From Kingdonia uniflora (Eukaryota > Streptophyta > Magnoliopsida > Ranunculales > Circaeasteraceae): a DNA stretch of 64,000 nt. The stretch lies in the NCBI GenBank assembly GCA_014058105.1, contig JACGCM010000018.1, positions 372,001 to 436,000 of the forward strand, given 5' to 3'. The position numbers and the translations under genes are program-made. How positions within the stretch are numbered: the stretch's first letter is position 1; each line of letters starts with the position of its first letter. A model generated the notes under the pieces. That model was given only the letters and a program-made list of their open reading frames with translations. It searched no databases and was not told where the DNA came from. Below, in pieces: positions 34,207 to 47,275 of the stretch.

Positions 34207-36503
34207 GCGGAAAATTTTGGCTAGCTCTTCAGTTCTTTAGAGTCTTCTTCAGAGTCAGATGACTCAGTTAACTCAGTTATGGCAACTTCTTGAGGGATTC
34301 CACTCTGACCCTCGTCTTCTCCTACCCAAGTGTTTGGGGTATGAGGGGATCAATTCATCTGACATATTTTACTCAGGGCATTCTTTGTGGACAAAGATAA
34401 AATCCCATCTACTAATAATATCTTCAGAGCCAGGAGAATCTAATCGGTTGATAATAAGTTCGCTGTTTCCTTCGCTATTGGTTCGACCAAGTTTGTTCAG
34501 CTTGATGCTCTTTTCAATGCATTTTATAAGTCACCTGTACTGCCTGTACAACCTTTTGTAGTCGTCACTATGCAATAATGTTGTAAAAGTTTGTTAGAAT
34601 AGTTTATTAAGTACAATAGGCAAATTGTGAAATCTCTGTAAGTAAATTATATAAACGTGATTATCTTTACAGTAACATAAATAAGTAAAGTGGTAATAAC
34701 ATGATCGAATTTACATGGATGGTCTAAGAGAAATCTGATCACATCCCATCCTCCACTTGGTACGGAAATAGTGTAACGCATTTGGGGTTAACAAAGTTGA
34801 AATTCTTTCCAAAATCAAAGTAAGCAAGTGCTCTTGCAATTTCTGCCATAAATCTCAAATAGCCATCCCAAAAACCATAGATTAAAGATTTTAAGGTAAA
34901 ACATGTTCTGTTTTTATGCCTGAAAAAAGAATGACTTGTACCTTACCATAAAATCAGTGGTAGATCTTCCCCAATCATAGTCCCTTACCATGAAATGGAA
35001 GCTATTTGTAGAGGCTGCCAATTTGTATAGAGAAAATCTTTATGAAGTTGTATATTGACACTATTCCACTCTCGTGGTAACCATATGTCTGCCAAAAAAT
35101 AAAATAAAATGGTAACCTACCCGCGAATGACAATGTTATAACATGCTACAAAAAATCTATAAACCTTGGGCAGTATAAGATTTAACATGTGATAAGAGAT
35201 CAAGGCTAATCAAGGGCCTTAACTTTTTTGTTACTCTCATGACACAAATAGGAGAGAGTTTATTCACTGAAGATACTGCAGCAATGGAGTTAAATATTAT
35301 CTTTCAAAAAGATGATAGTGGAATAACTAACCCTTGGATCTGAGTCCTCCCATGTGCTTGCTGTGCTGCTTTTATTGATATTTTCTTCCCATGATTGAAC
35401 TCTTGTCCCTTTAGTTGCTGTAATTAGTTGTGAGTTCAAGAGTAGTTGTTTTTGAAATTTTTCCCTTTTTGTTTGTATTCAGGCTCTTTGATCCCTGCAT
35501 GTAGGGGCTGAGTTGTCCCATCGTACTACCATTAATATTGAAAGATTCTTTTGATGTTACGAAAATTATATCAATATAGAACTGAGCAGACAGAAGTCAC
35601 AGAATATGCACTCCTGAAAAGATTTCAATAAAAAACATAAAAAGAGTGAATCAAATATCACTATACTAATAAGTGGGAAACCACGTTAGTGCATGCAGAT
35701 GACTTACCAATGCCATTCGCCTCTTTCCCTCTAAGTAATTTCTCATGTACTTTGTCAACTGTTAAATACATAATAATGTCAGTATAGGTTTACCATACCT
35801 CAAAAATAATAATACAAATTTCTTTATATAGAAAAGGCTTGATTGCAACATTGAAGAACTCAGTTAGCGTATTATATCAGCAAATGTATATGATATATAT
35901 ACAGACATTTTCTTCAAAGAGATAAAAATATACTAAGAATGAGAGAATATTTCCATTTGTTTTAGCTTCCATCAATTAATGAAATTGTAGATTATTAGCA
36001 AATTACAGAGGCTATATACAACTTTGGATGACCATTTGCCTATAAAATTCATATGCCAATGAAATACCAATCAAATATGAAAGAAAAGCTTACTAAGGAG
36101 TCTAGGAAGTACATCTGCAAAGTTTTTTTAGGGTTGCGTTGGTGCTCCAACAATGACTGGAAAAAAATGGAATAAAACATTTCAAAAAATACTGTGCAGA
36201 AAACTTGTATTCTAGCTAGTAAAAGTATAAAAGAATCATCTTAAGATTCTTAATACGTAGAGCTGACACTAAAGTAAGGGTATGCCAATACTTCTTCTCT
36301 TCTATTTTATTCTTGTTTCCAAAATTAGACATTTCAGAACTATAAAACTGATTAAATTTAATCCAAAATTTCTCCTCTAAAATAATCCAAAATTTATTTC
36401 AAACAATCTAACCGAGTAAATTAAATACTAAATATTATAACATATGGAGTAGACATGCAAGTCTTTCCAAAATAATGTTAAAAGTTAAGGATTTAGCATT
36501 TAC
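34207..36503. other. Decayed DNA between TBC fragment and Helitron helicase
   Basis: On the - strand 34900-34740 includes MAIAEIARALAYFDFGKNFN and FVNPKCVTLFPYQVEDGM, and near 34990 MVRDYDWGRSTTDFM; these look like pieces of a further captured gene that I could not name. A candidate Helitron-type terminus (CTATACTAATAAGTGGG, with a GTGG/CCAC stem) is at about 35663-35690. The rest is AT-rich without signal. Confidence 0.35.
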
Positions 36504-39500
36504 CTATAACAGAACATCTGAGTAAACAATATTAGTTGTTGTATCACCATCCGGTGGCAAAAGAACATTAATTATGTTTGGAGAAGTACACCTTGACAAT
36601 GCTACATAGAGCTGCTCATGGCTAAAAACTGGATTCCTTAAATCGATTCCAACAAACTTGACAGATTGACCTTGTGACTTGTTGATAGTCATTACAAAAG
36701 CCATTAGCAATGTGAACTGCCTCCGTGTCATAGTAAAGGGAAACTCATCAGAAGTCAGAGATAGAGATATCCTTAGTAAAAATACTAAGTTGCCCGCCTT
36801 TTCTCCAGTCAGAATTTTTGCCTCTATTAATCGCTTTACACATCGTACTACCATTAATTTTGTTCCGTTGCAAGACCATCTTTCGGTGATAGATTACGTA
36901 ATAACATTACATGACACCCCATTTTTAACTTTAATTTGAATGGTGGTAGCCCAGGAGGATCAAGGGAGTTTATGAACTCGGTTGGATACCTGCTAGTAAT
37001 TGTCTGATCATCAGAGTCTTCTTTTAATAATCGATCTGCAACAAAATAGACAATTTCTTCCCCGGGCATTATTTCTAAATCTCGTGCGTTGATGAAGCTA
37101 ACGTCGTCATTACGTGCTGTTAGAATAGTACGCTTAGTCAAGTAACTTGTTGACATCGTTGTAAGTTCTTGCAACCGTGGGTAAATTGTACATATGAGTT
37201 CTTCTAGGGTCTGGCATTTGTTTATTGTAGATGGAAAATGAATAGTTTCTTTCGAGTTGGCTCCAAGAGACATTCAAGTTGTAACTATTGTAGTAAGTAA
37301 AAAATTAATTTAATTTTAAAAATATTTAATTCAAGTAAATTATGGTTACCTCCGACAATGTCTTTGTAAACTTTGCAATTTTGGAATTGACGCTGCTTAA
37401 TCTCATGTTTTGTGAAAGTGTCAACATTTTGACATGTCTCCATATATAAGATCACCTTAAAGATGTTGAAATGTTATCTTCACGAACGCCTCTTGGTACC
37501 ACTAGAAGAATTTATCGAAAATTGCCACCTAAAACAATTGTGATGCTCCCAAATGGCCTCACAATGATATGTATATCTTGGAGAGTTTGATCCACTGCCT
37601 CAACATAATTTCTATGTTGCATTGGATAATAAGTTTGGTCTTTCTAAACAACTCAGCATGTATTGATTGCTTTGAGAAACTACACATAGTGTTTTCAAAG
37701 ACATCAATAGGTATTTTGAATGTTTAGTGAGATGTGCAACCCCCATTTAGCAACAACGATGCAATACCCAATGAGGCAACCATAATACATATTTGTCCTT
37801 TGTCACAAATATTAGCTGCTATAGAGTTGTATACAAATGTTTTTCCCATACAAGCAGCCCCATTTAAAAAGAAAGCTGACCCTTTATCATTTTCAGCTGA
37901 ATTAATGACAGCGTCTTAAGCCTTACGTTGTTCCTCGTTGAGGCGGACATCATTAGCTAGAAACTCCATATGTTGATCAGCATGGTTTAAATGTTCTTGC
38001 TCCCATATTAGTCGATTCTTAATGTGTTCAGACCAATTTTCAACTATTTTTGGCATTGGTTTGAAATTTGCCTGCATTTTATCTTCCTCAAGGAGTAGTT
38101 TCTATAATAAATATAGCCCAAAGTCTGTAACCTGATGCTCTGTAGGTTTTGGAATTTTATATGTATCTTTAATTTTAAGTTTAAGATCATCACATAAGTT
38201 ACTCAAAAACTTATTCCACAACACATTTGGGTTGACTGGATTACAGTTTATGAGTATGACACTAAAAAGCTGTCTAAGTTGATGTCCAGTCTGCATGATT
38301 GAAGCTTCTTCTAGACATTGTATCCATTCTTTATCATCTTCAAGCATCCCCATTACTGTACATGCAGATTTAAGAGTATCATGGATAATGCCATTTACAG
38401 TGCGCAAATGTTCATAAGATTTAGGTCCTTTTATAACAATTAGAAGCAGAGAAAGATAAAACCTCTCTCCAGAATTTGAGGCTACGAAATAAACTCTACC
38501 AATTGCTTTACATTGTGATCGTGGCAGCCATATGCCAGGGCTATTATGCCAAAGATGAAATTTGGGAAATTCTTAATAAGTATAAACTCTTGCATACTCA
38601 TTTTCAATGCAATATGCAAAAAAACCTGTAAGTGCCGATCGTTGGTTTGCTGCTCTAGAAACAACATTTTCTATGGGCTCTCTTTCATCGTAGACTACTT
38701 TAAACATTCCAGGTAGATGTAGCATTAATCTAATAATTGCGGGAATCTCACCATGTATCTTATATTTGAATATACTCAAGGTAGCTTCCAGTGGTCCAAT
38801 ATATCTTGAATCAAGATATTGTTGAATTTCGTCATACCCCGTTAATATCATCGTCGTACGATCGTGGTCCTTGTAAATATACTTGTGCATATATTTTACA
38901 CATTGTATTCCTGCACATACTTCGACATTAATATGACAATCGGGCATCCTAGTCAAGTGTGGGTTATGGGGAACTACGTCTTTATTGTCGACCCTTTTCC
39001 CACTTTATAATTCAATTATATTATCAGACTTTCGACGACAGTATACAGGATACCCGTTTATAGCCATTGTCGTTGTTTTGGCAAAATCTCATGGATAACT
39101 TCTTGTACACTTCCCATTTTCCATACATGTCAACTTAGGATTTTTGTCGCCACGTGGACCGTGAACTATACACCTTTTAATAGTTTGAAACAATGTTGGA
39201 TCCGTATTTTCATCTGGAAATTCAGCTGATGCTATCTTATCGACTTGGTTAGCCGTTTGAATCTTGGCCGACTGTTCTAGGAAAAACAATGCATGCATAT
39301 ATGGCAAGCCTTACTTTTGGAACTCAATCATGGAGACATGTGCTACAACTTTTTTGAAGACTTTTTTTTTCATTATTTCTTTCATTAAAGCACGCCGCTT
39401 TAGCTTGAAAACACATGCGACAAATCAGGGCGATCAACAAAATTTTGATGCGGTAGAAGTACTTTTTAGATTTCAGGCCAATTTGGATTTGCAGTCATTG

Positions 39501-40669
39501 CTAAGAAAATATCTAGATGGTTAATATGATGCGTGATTGCCATCGAGTCTTGGAAATTTTCAGACATGTGTCTTGGACCACCAATGAAAGACGAAGGAAG
39601 AATTAACCTTTTCCCAACTTTATTAGAATTCAACCCGACACCAACCAAATCTGCCAATCCACCATATAGTTTGGAACAAAGTTTGCTTTGATTAATTCTA
39701 TGGTAATTCAGACGATTTTGCTCAGTTGAAGCCCAAACATCCACCATAAATCTTGAAACAATCGTCCCCCTCTTAAAATAGATGAATATTCAGTGTGACG
39801 CTGGAAGAGTCAATATGAATAGAAGTCCTTTTGGGTAAGTCGATCCTCTGATAGTTTGTTGTAGTTAACATCCCAATGCAATAAATCGGGTGCCCATCCA
39901 AGTTGCCCGTGAGGGAACAACAACAAATAATCTAATGGGAAAAAAGTTGAGAGGCATTCATTTATCCGCATCAGTTCCCTATCTCTCTTAAGATATACAA
40001 TGATATTTCTCATTCTACATGGTTCATTTCCATCCCCTGATAGTAAACTACAATCTCATCTATTGAGGGGAGGTTATATTGTTGACGATATGTTCTTGAG
40101 CTGTAATGAAGATGTGCTCGAATATTAACATCCAATTCAGTTAACAAAGAAGCCTCCTTTAGAATTTTGTACGCCTGCCCATACATTTGGGCAAAATAAT
40201 TATGTTCTAACAAATTAGCTTGAATAATATCCAAGACATATGCATTCAATTTTAGGTTTCATTCGGCACGTTCATTTAAAGCTTCAGAAGAGTCATAAAT
40301 ATAAAGTTGAGCATAGCATGCACGTTTGTCTTGATCAGGTAATAATGCACCACTTCGATGTCGTAATTCTCCATTGATTGAGAATGGCAATGTACCTCGT
40401 CCATTTATTACCTGGTTAACAATTGTTACACCATGAGTAATGAAAATATTGGAGGCATTATACTGACGGATATGCTTTCGGAAAGAACATGCTTGGGCAG
40501 AGTCGTCATCGAACAGTGATTGGATCGCAGGTGGGAGTGCATCAAGAAGTGGTAACCTTTTTTTTTCTTGAAGGCAGTAAGTCCCGAAAAGAGGCTGACA
40601 TTTGGGAGAGTTTGTCAATCGTTCATCCAACCTATGTAGTGCACTACATGATGGGCACAAAATATCCAT
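36504..40669 (-). pseudogene. Helitron Rep/Pif1-like helicase, decayed
   Basis: In order on the - strand: zinc-finger-like start MDILCPSCSALHRLDERL (40669-40259), Helitron-like N domain (LPSSFIGGPRHMSENFQD and DIFLAMTANPNWPEI, 39747-39466), the HUH nickase site (39320-39280) degraded to GLPYMHALFFL with the first His changed to Tyr and a stop just before, the nickase Tyr region VKYMHKYIYKDHDRTT (38956-38573), and the helicase. Walker A near 37860-37840 is altered (GAACMGKTF). The C-terminal motifs INKSQGQS and [11 protein letters not shown] (36854-36504) are well kept. At least seven stops or frameshifts split it. The parent protein nicks and unwinds DNA for rolling-circle transposition. Confidence 0.9.
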
Positions 40670-41214
40670 AGCTCCAAAATTATGATGCGCTTCTTAGACT
40701 ATTGGAGTAATTATGCTTTCAATGTATGAGTCCAAGTCATCATCATTGCAAAAGATGTCCGCAAAATGAAGTTGAGTACTGTGTTCAATCTGGAAGTGAG
40801 GCGAAGTTAACTATTGCGATCATTTATTATTATTATTTTGTAATAAGAAGGAGAAACTTACTTGTTATGACTTCCCTTTGAAGATTCTTCAATTTCAAAT
40901 GTCTGATTTAATGATTCATTCTTTGAAGATTCTCCATATTCATAGATAAAACTAAATTGCTCAGTAGGACAAACACTTAACAATATAAGTATGGTTATTT
41001 GAGTGTGTAGATTCCATTAAATTTGTAACTAAATTAATATAAGACACTTACGTGGTATTAAACATAGAAAAACAAGCTTCTGGAATTGAATAGGCATTAG
41101 CTTCAATAATATTTGTGTTTGTATCACCTAAAGTTTTTTAACTTTTTGATGGGTTAGGTATATCGGGAGGTCGACCTTTTTTCGCATTCCCGCCATGCAC
41201 GTTGTGCTAGTTTA

Positions 41215-42515
41215 CGTTTTGTTGGCATTTTCTCCACCAAGTTTGGAACGACACTTGCTGGATCGGGGCCGCTTTGGGTAGATCTTGCACATTTTCCCAA
41301 TGCACAATTTGGTGGCATCTGCTTCACCAAGTTTTGAGTTTCACCAACTAGGATCGTGCCACCTTGGGTAGAAATTGGAGGGGATTTAGGCTTATGTTGT
41401 TTGCCCAATTTGCATATTTTTCCCTTTTTTATATTACTTCGATCACATTGCGGTGGAGCGTGTGATAGGGAGCCCTCTTTCCATGATCTTTTGGAGGGTG
41501 CAATTAAATCAGGGCAGTTGCTCCACCAAGTTTGGAACGACACTTGCTGGATTTGGGTCGATTTGGGTAGATTTAGCATGTGTTTGAGGTTCTTTTTTTT
41601 TAATCCCAATGCACATTTTGTTTTTGCTCTCTTTCTCGTCTTGTACATTGGCCCAATGCACGCTTTGTTGGCATTTTCTCCACCAAGTTTTAAGTTCTAG
41701 TAGCTGGAATCACACTGCCTTGGGTAGATATTGGAGGGGCTTTACGTTTATGTTGTTTGACCATTATCGGTACTTTTCCCTTTTTAATATTACTTTGATC
41801 ACATTGCGGCTGAGAGTGTGCTAGGGAGACCTCTTTGCATGATCTTCCGAGGGTTATAGTTAACTCAGCCGCTGGAATTTAGCCTGTGTTTGAGGTTCTA
41901 GTTTTTTTGGATCTCAAGGCACGTTTTGTTTTTGCTCTCTTTCTCATCTTGCACGTTGTCCTAATGCACGCTTTGTTAGCATCTGCTCCACCAAGTTTTG
42001 AGTTCCACCAGAGTTATGTTGTTTGCCCATTTTTTCTACTTTTCCCTTTGTTATATTACTTCGATCACATTGCAATGGAGCGTCTGCTAGGGGACCTTCT
42101 TTGCATGACCTTTGGGAGGGTGTAGCTAAATCAGCCGTGGGCATTTGATCCACCAACAACACTTGCTAGATCGGGGTCAATTTGGGTAGATTTAGACTGT
42201 GTTTGAGGTTCCAGTTTTTTTGAATCCACAGGGATGTTTGGTTTTTTCTCTCTTTCTCGTCTTATACGCTGTCCAAATGTATGCTTTGTTGGCATTTACT
42301 CCACCAAGTTCTGAGCTTTACCAGTTGGAATTGCGCCGCCTTGGGCAGATATTGGGGGGGCTTTACGTTTATGTTGTTTGCCCAATTATTGTTTTTTTCC
42401 CCTTTTCTATATTACTTCCATCACATTGCGGCAAAGCGTAGCCATCTTTGCATGATCTTTCGGAGGGTACAGTTAAATCAGCCGTTGGTATATGCTCCAC
42501 CAAGTCTGAATGCAT
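41215..42515 (-). repeat. Four tandem copies of a 270-355-bp coding-like repeat
   Basis: Blocks marked by ATTACTTCGATCACATTGCGG-like sequence at about 41437, 41790, 42056 and 42411, each preceded by CTCCACCAAGTTTTGAG and followed by a conserved 40-60-base block. On the - strand the copies are partly open (41648-41154, 42162-41944, 42554-42369) and encode repeated APPQCDRSNI and KRxLAQRAR-type segments. Such basic N-terminal sequence often precedes Helitron helicase domains; here it has been amplified. Confidence 0.75.
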
Positions 42516-42679
42516 TTTTGTCATTATGGTAATTTTAAAACATATACATGACACTTACTTTTGTCGTATAGTCAAATTAAAATTTATTGAGATTCAATCT
42601 TGAGAAGACCTTGAATTTTAAAAAAAAAAAGTCTTACCAAGGGAAAACTTGGTAATATAACATTATTAAAAAAATCAAC

Positions 42680-45600
42680 TAGCGAACAAATGCGGATAAC
42701 GATCACATCCGCCTTTAACTCCCAAAAAGCCTTACTAGGATCATTGTGACTTCACTGAACCTTCATAAAAGGAATAACCTTACTACGCAGAACCTTATCC
42801 TCTCGGTCTATAATACACACCGGATGCTCCACATACGAAGAATCTTCCTGAACCTCTAAGGGCTCCCAATCAATCACATGAGTAGGATCTCGCTTATACT
42901 TCCTAAGCATAGAAACATGAAGCACATTGTAAACTCTATCCGCCTGCGGTGATAATGCCAAACGGTAAGATAACTTCCCAACTCTGGCAAGAATCTCAAA
43001 TGGTCCTATAAATCTCGGAGCCAACTTCCCCTTCTTACTGAAACGCATCACGCCCTTCATCGGAAAAACCTTCAGTAAAACGAGATCACCAATCTTAAAC
43101 TCTAACAATCTCCTGCGAATGTCTTCGTAACTATTTTTTCGAGTCTGTACTGAATGTAACCGATCTCTAATAGTAGAAATAGCCCTCGTGGTCTCGCGAG
43201 CCAAATCTGGCCCTAGTAAACTCTGCTCAGCAACCTCTGCCCAACTCAGTGGTGATATACACGGTCTACCATACAAAGCCTCATAAGGTGCCATCCCAAT
43301 GCTCAACTGGAAGCTGTTGTTATATGCAAACTCAGCCCACGGTAAGTGTTTATCCCAACTTCCCTTGAAGTCTAGCACACAAGCTCGAAGCATGTCCTCA
43401 AGAATCTGGTTAACTCTCTACGTCTGACCATCGGTCTGGGGGTGAAGTGTTGTGCTAAAATCTAATCTAGTGTCCATAGCTCGCTAAAAACTCTTCCAAA
43501 ATTTACCGGTAAACCTAACATCTCAATCTGATACTATAGACATAGGTACTCCATGAAATCGCACTGTCTCTTTCAGGTATAACCTGCTCAACTCCTCAAG
43601 GGTAAAAGTCCTGCGAACTGAAATAAAATAAGCTGACTTGGTCAATCGGTCAATAATTACCCAAATCGAATGGTGATTCCTCTTCGTCCACGGTAACCTT
43701 AAAATAAAGTCCATCGTTACATGTTCCCACATCCACTCTGGAATCTGCAAAGGTTTAAGTTACCCTGCTGGTTTCTGGTACTCGGCTTTCACTTGCTGAT
43801 ATGTAAGACACTAAGAAACAAACTCAGATATCTCTCACTTTATGTTATCTCACCAATAATGCCTCTTCAAGTCCTGATACATCTTTATACTACTTGGATG
43901 AATAGTATGCCTAGAGCCGTGAGCCTCACTCATAATCTCACACTTCAATACCTCTGAATCTGGCATGCATAATCTGCCCCTGTATCTGATACTACCATCT
44001 AAACAAACTGTCCAATCTGGTCTGTTAATATCTGAAGCCCAAGACTGTAACTTTGTATCCTGCTGCAGAGCTTCCATAATCCTAAAAATTAAAGACGGTA
44101 AAACTTTCAAATTAGCAATGAAACCACCCGTACCTCGTGAAAATAAACTTAGCCCCGAATATGCTATATCGCGAAGTAACAACAATTCACGAATCATCAG
44201 ACGAGTAAGAAATCCCCTAGAAAAGCGGCTCAAAGCGTCGGCCACCACATTTGCCTTCCCTGGGTGATACTGCAAGTCAACATCATAAGTTTCATAAATT
44301 CCATCCATTTGCGCTGCTTCATATTCAACTCCTTTTGAGAGATAACGTATCTCAAACTCTTGTGATCTGAAAAGAGCTCGAACCTCTCCCCGAAAAGATA
44401 ATGTCGCCCAAGTCTTCAATGCAAATACCACCACTGCCAACTCGAGGTCATGAGTAGGATAGTTCCTCTCGAACACCTTAAGTTGTTAAGAAGCATAAGC
44501 AACAACCTTCCCTTCTTGCATCAATACACAACCAAGTCCACTGAGTGATGCGTCGTTGTTCGATGAATCTACGATAATACCTAGCTAAACCCAAAAAATT
44601 GCGTATCTCTGTAACATTAGTCGATTGAACCCAATCTGTAATGGCCTCAACCTTAGTAGGATCCACTGCAATGTCATCCTTGGATGCCACTTGACCTAGA
44701 AATTTCATTTCCTTTTGCCAGAAATCACACTTCTCAAATTTAGCAAACAACCCGTTCTCCCTCAACGTCTGCAAAGTAATCTTCAAGTGTTCCTCATGCT
44801 CGGCCTTGGTCTTCGAATAAATGAGAATGTCATCCACAAACATAATAACAAACCAGTCTAGATAAGGATGAAAAAATATGTTCATCAAATCCATAAAAGT
44901 TGCAGGAGTATTCGTCAATCCAAAAGGCATAACCTGAAATTCGTAGTGCCCATAATGTGTCCTGAATGCTACCTTGGAAATATCCTCCTTGATTCTCAGC
45001 TGATGGTAACCCGATCTGAGATCAATCTTTGAAAAGAACTGAGCTCCCCGAAGCTGGTCAAACAAGTCCTCGATCCTAGGTAAGGGATACTTATTCTTGA
45101 TCGTGACTTTGTTCAACTCGGGATAGTCAATAGAAAGACGCATAGACCCATCCTTCTTCTTAGCAAATAATACGGGAGTGCCCTACGGTGAAGTACTCGG
45201 CCGGACAAACTCTGATCCGTCAACTCAGAAATCTGATCATACAACTCTTTCAGCTCAACATGTGTCATACTATATGGAGCCTTCAAAATTGGAGCTATAT
45301 CAGGCAAATGATCTATGCCAAAATCAATCTCTCTCGCCGGTGGTAAACCAGGTATCTTCAGGAAAATACCAAAAATGTCACGCACAATTGGAATGGAACT
45401 AACATCAACTCTAGAGGACTCTAGCTCTAAAAATGCCAACAAGCCGTCTCCAGACCGCGTAGGTTTTGAACTAGCAAATACGAACCTCTTATCCTCAGGA
45501 ATGCTAAAAGTAGCCGACTTTTCAAAATGGTCTAAAGTAACTCGATGTGTCGGCAACCAATCCATATCTAGGATAATATCAAACTCCTGCATCGGTAGTA

Positions 45601-45874
45601 CTAACAAGTCTGCTGAAAGAACGCGACCACAAACGACTATCGGGCAATCTCGACAAATACGAGAAATAGATACCGAAGCATCGAGAGGAGTACCCACAAA
45701 AATCTCATCAAGCAACAAAGAAGACTTAAAGCCATAAATAAGAAATGCGTATGAGATGAGTGAATGCGATGCACCAGAATCAAAAAGAACTCTAGCTGGC
45801 GAATACGAAATATGAATCGTACCTTCCACTACAGGTGAAGCGACGTAGACAACTCGCCTCCCAACTACGTACAT
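42680..45874 (-). pseudogene. pol of the Tekay/Del-like element
   Basis: Protease with the active-site motif FDSGASHSLIS (45874-45113 frame), a frameshift at about 45170, RT 45143-44478 ([24 protein letters not shown] and the catalytic FVDDILIYS), RNase H 44476-43850 (THDLELAVVVFALKTW), integrase zinc region (HPSSIKMYQDLKRHYW), core at 43750-43523 (VTMDFILRLP, RFHGVPMSIVSD) and C-terminal part 43393-42752 (ALYGRPCISPLSW, GPFEILARVGKLSYRLAL). A stop separates the last block from a WEL-type chromodomain remnant. RT residues look intact, but at least five stops or frameshifts interrupt the polyprotein. Confidence 0.9.
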
Positions 45875-47120
45875 CTTCCCCTGCCCATGGCCCTGACCCT
45901 AGCCCTGCTACTGATGCAAAGGCTACTGTCTCTGTCCACCCTGAGGGGCTGGAACTATCTGTCTACCCTGAAGACCCTGAAACTATCGCTGCTGAAACCG
46001 TTAAATCTGTTGTGGTCACGGCTGGTGACCAACGGGACCCTGAAACTGTCGCAACGGCTGAGGACCTCTGTCTGGCTTAGGACAAAACCTCTTAGAGGGC
46101 CCTATCTTCCCACAATTTTAATACTCACCAAAAGCGAACCGTGGTCCATCAAAATCCTGTCCTCTCATAACTCTAGCTAGTGCACAATCAGTAACGCCCA
46201 ACTTTGGCCTCTTCAGACCCAAGCTCTCATACTGACCCTAAACTGTCTTGCCCTTATTGGGTCTCTGATCCTGTCTCATTTGGTTCCTCAAGTCCTTGGA
46301 CTTGTGCTCCTCAATGTCATTCTGCTATATCGCCAAAGCTTTAGACAAAACTTCTTTATACAAACTTGCGCCCAAAGTAATCAAAAAATTCCTGAAGTAC
46401 GGACGAAGACCCTTCAAAAAACTCCATCTTACGCTGCTCCTCATCCTGAACAATAAAAGGAACATATCGAGAGAGTTCGTTAAACTACTGATCATATCCC
46501 GAAATGCTCATATTACCCTGCTCAAGAACGTAGAACTCAAAAGTCCTGGAGTCTCTGTAACTCTGTGGGAAATACTGCTCGAAGAATCGGTTTTGAAAAA
46601 ATGCCCAAAGCACTGGAGTCTCTACTATGGTCCTCATGGTTGTATCCCACCAATGATCTGCCTCACCCTGTAGAAGATAAGTAGCAAGTGTCACCCTCTG
46701 ATCATTCGGACACTTCATAGCGTTCAAAGTCCTCTCTATAGAATTAAACCATGTCTCTGCCTTAGCTGGAACTAGCGTGCCAGAAAACGTCGGATATTTA
46801 TACTTCTGAAGCTGCTCTAAGTAGCTGTACTCTCTAACTGCTTGGCTCCTAGCCTCGTGGACATAGGCGGTGAAACTCTTCATAAGTTGTTTCGTCTCCA
46901 CTGAAACACCGGGAACAACTAGAATATTCAGATGAATCGGCCCCCCTGGTACTGCCCCCACATCAACCCCAGCCTCTGAAACTATATGCTCGTCCTGAAT
47001 AATCGGAGCAGACCCCAAACTCTCCTGACCGAGCGCTGGCTCATTAGTAAGTACACCACTGAATAAACCTCTATGGCCATGGCCTACTGTGCGACCTCTG
47101 CCTCTGCCACCTCTAGCCAT
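45875..47120 (-). pseudogene. gag of the Tekay/Del-like element
   Basis: Starts MARGGRGRGRTVGHGHRG at 47120 and is open to 46485 (211 codons): the capsid part includes YPTFSGTLVPAKAETWFNSI, TYLLQGEADHWW and FEQYFPQSYRDS. The following region to 45875 is in several frames and holds a degraded zinc knuckle (NCGKIGPSKRFC near 46105-46070), so RNA binding is lost. The start is 140 bp from the primer site, as usual. Confidence 0.88.
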
Positions 47121-47259
47121 CTATACGAACAAAGGCACACAACTCAGGAAAGGAGGAAATACGATAAAATACATAAAACCGAAAGGAATCGATCCTAACT
47201 CCATCTCGAAAAATAACTCATCATATGATTACTAGCACAGAGATAGGAAATAACCAACA

Positions 47260-47271
47260 GCTCTGATACCA
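47260..47271 (-). other. Primer-binding site, initiator tRNA-Met type
   Basis: TGGTATCAGAGC on the - strand, four bases from the LTR end at 47276. It matches the 3' end of plant initiator tRNA-Met and fixes the transcription direction as - strand. Confidence 0.93.
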
Positions 47272-47275
47272 AGTC

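Noticed and set aside
41356..42532. + strand ORFs, Phe/Leu-rich, up to 114 codons
   Set aside because: Opposite-strand shadows of the Helitron N-terminal repeats; the - strand reading gives the basic, repeat-conserved peptide.
45178..46180. + strand ORFs of 74-140 codons
   Set aside because: Shadows of the protease and gag region of the - strand retrotransposon.
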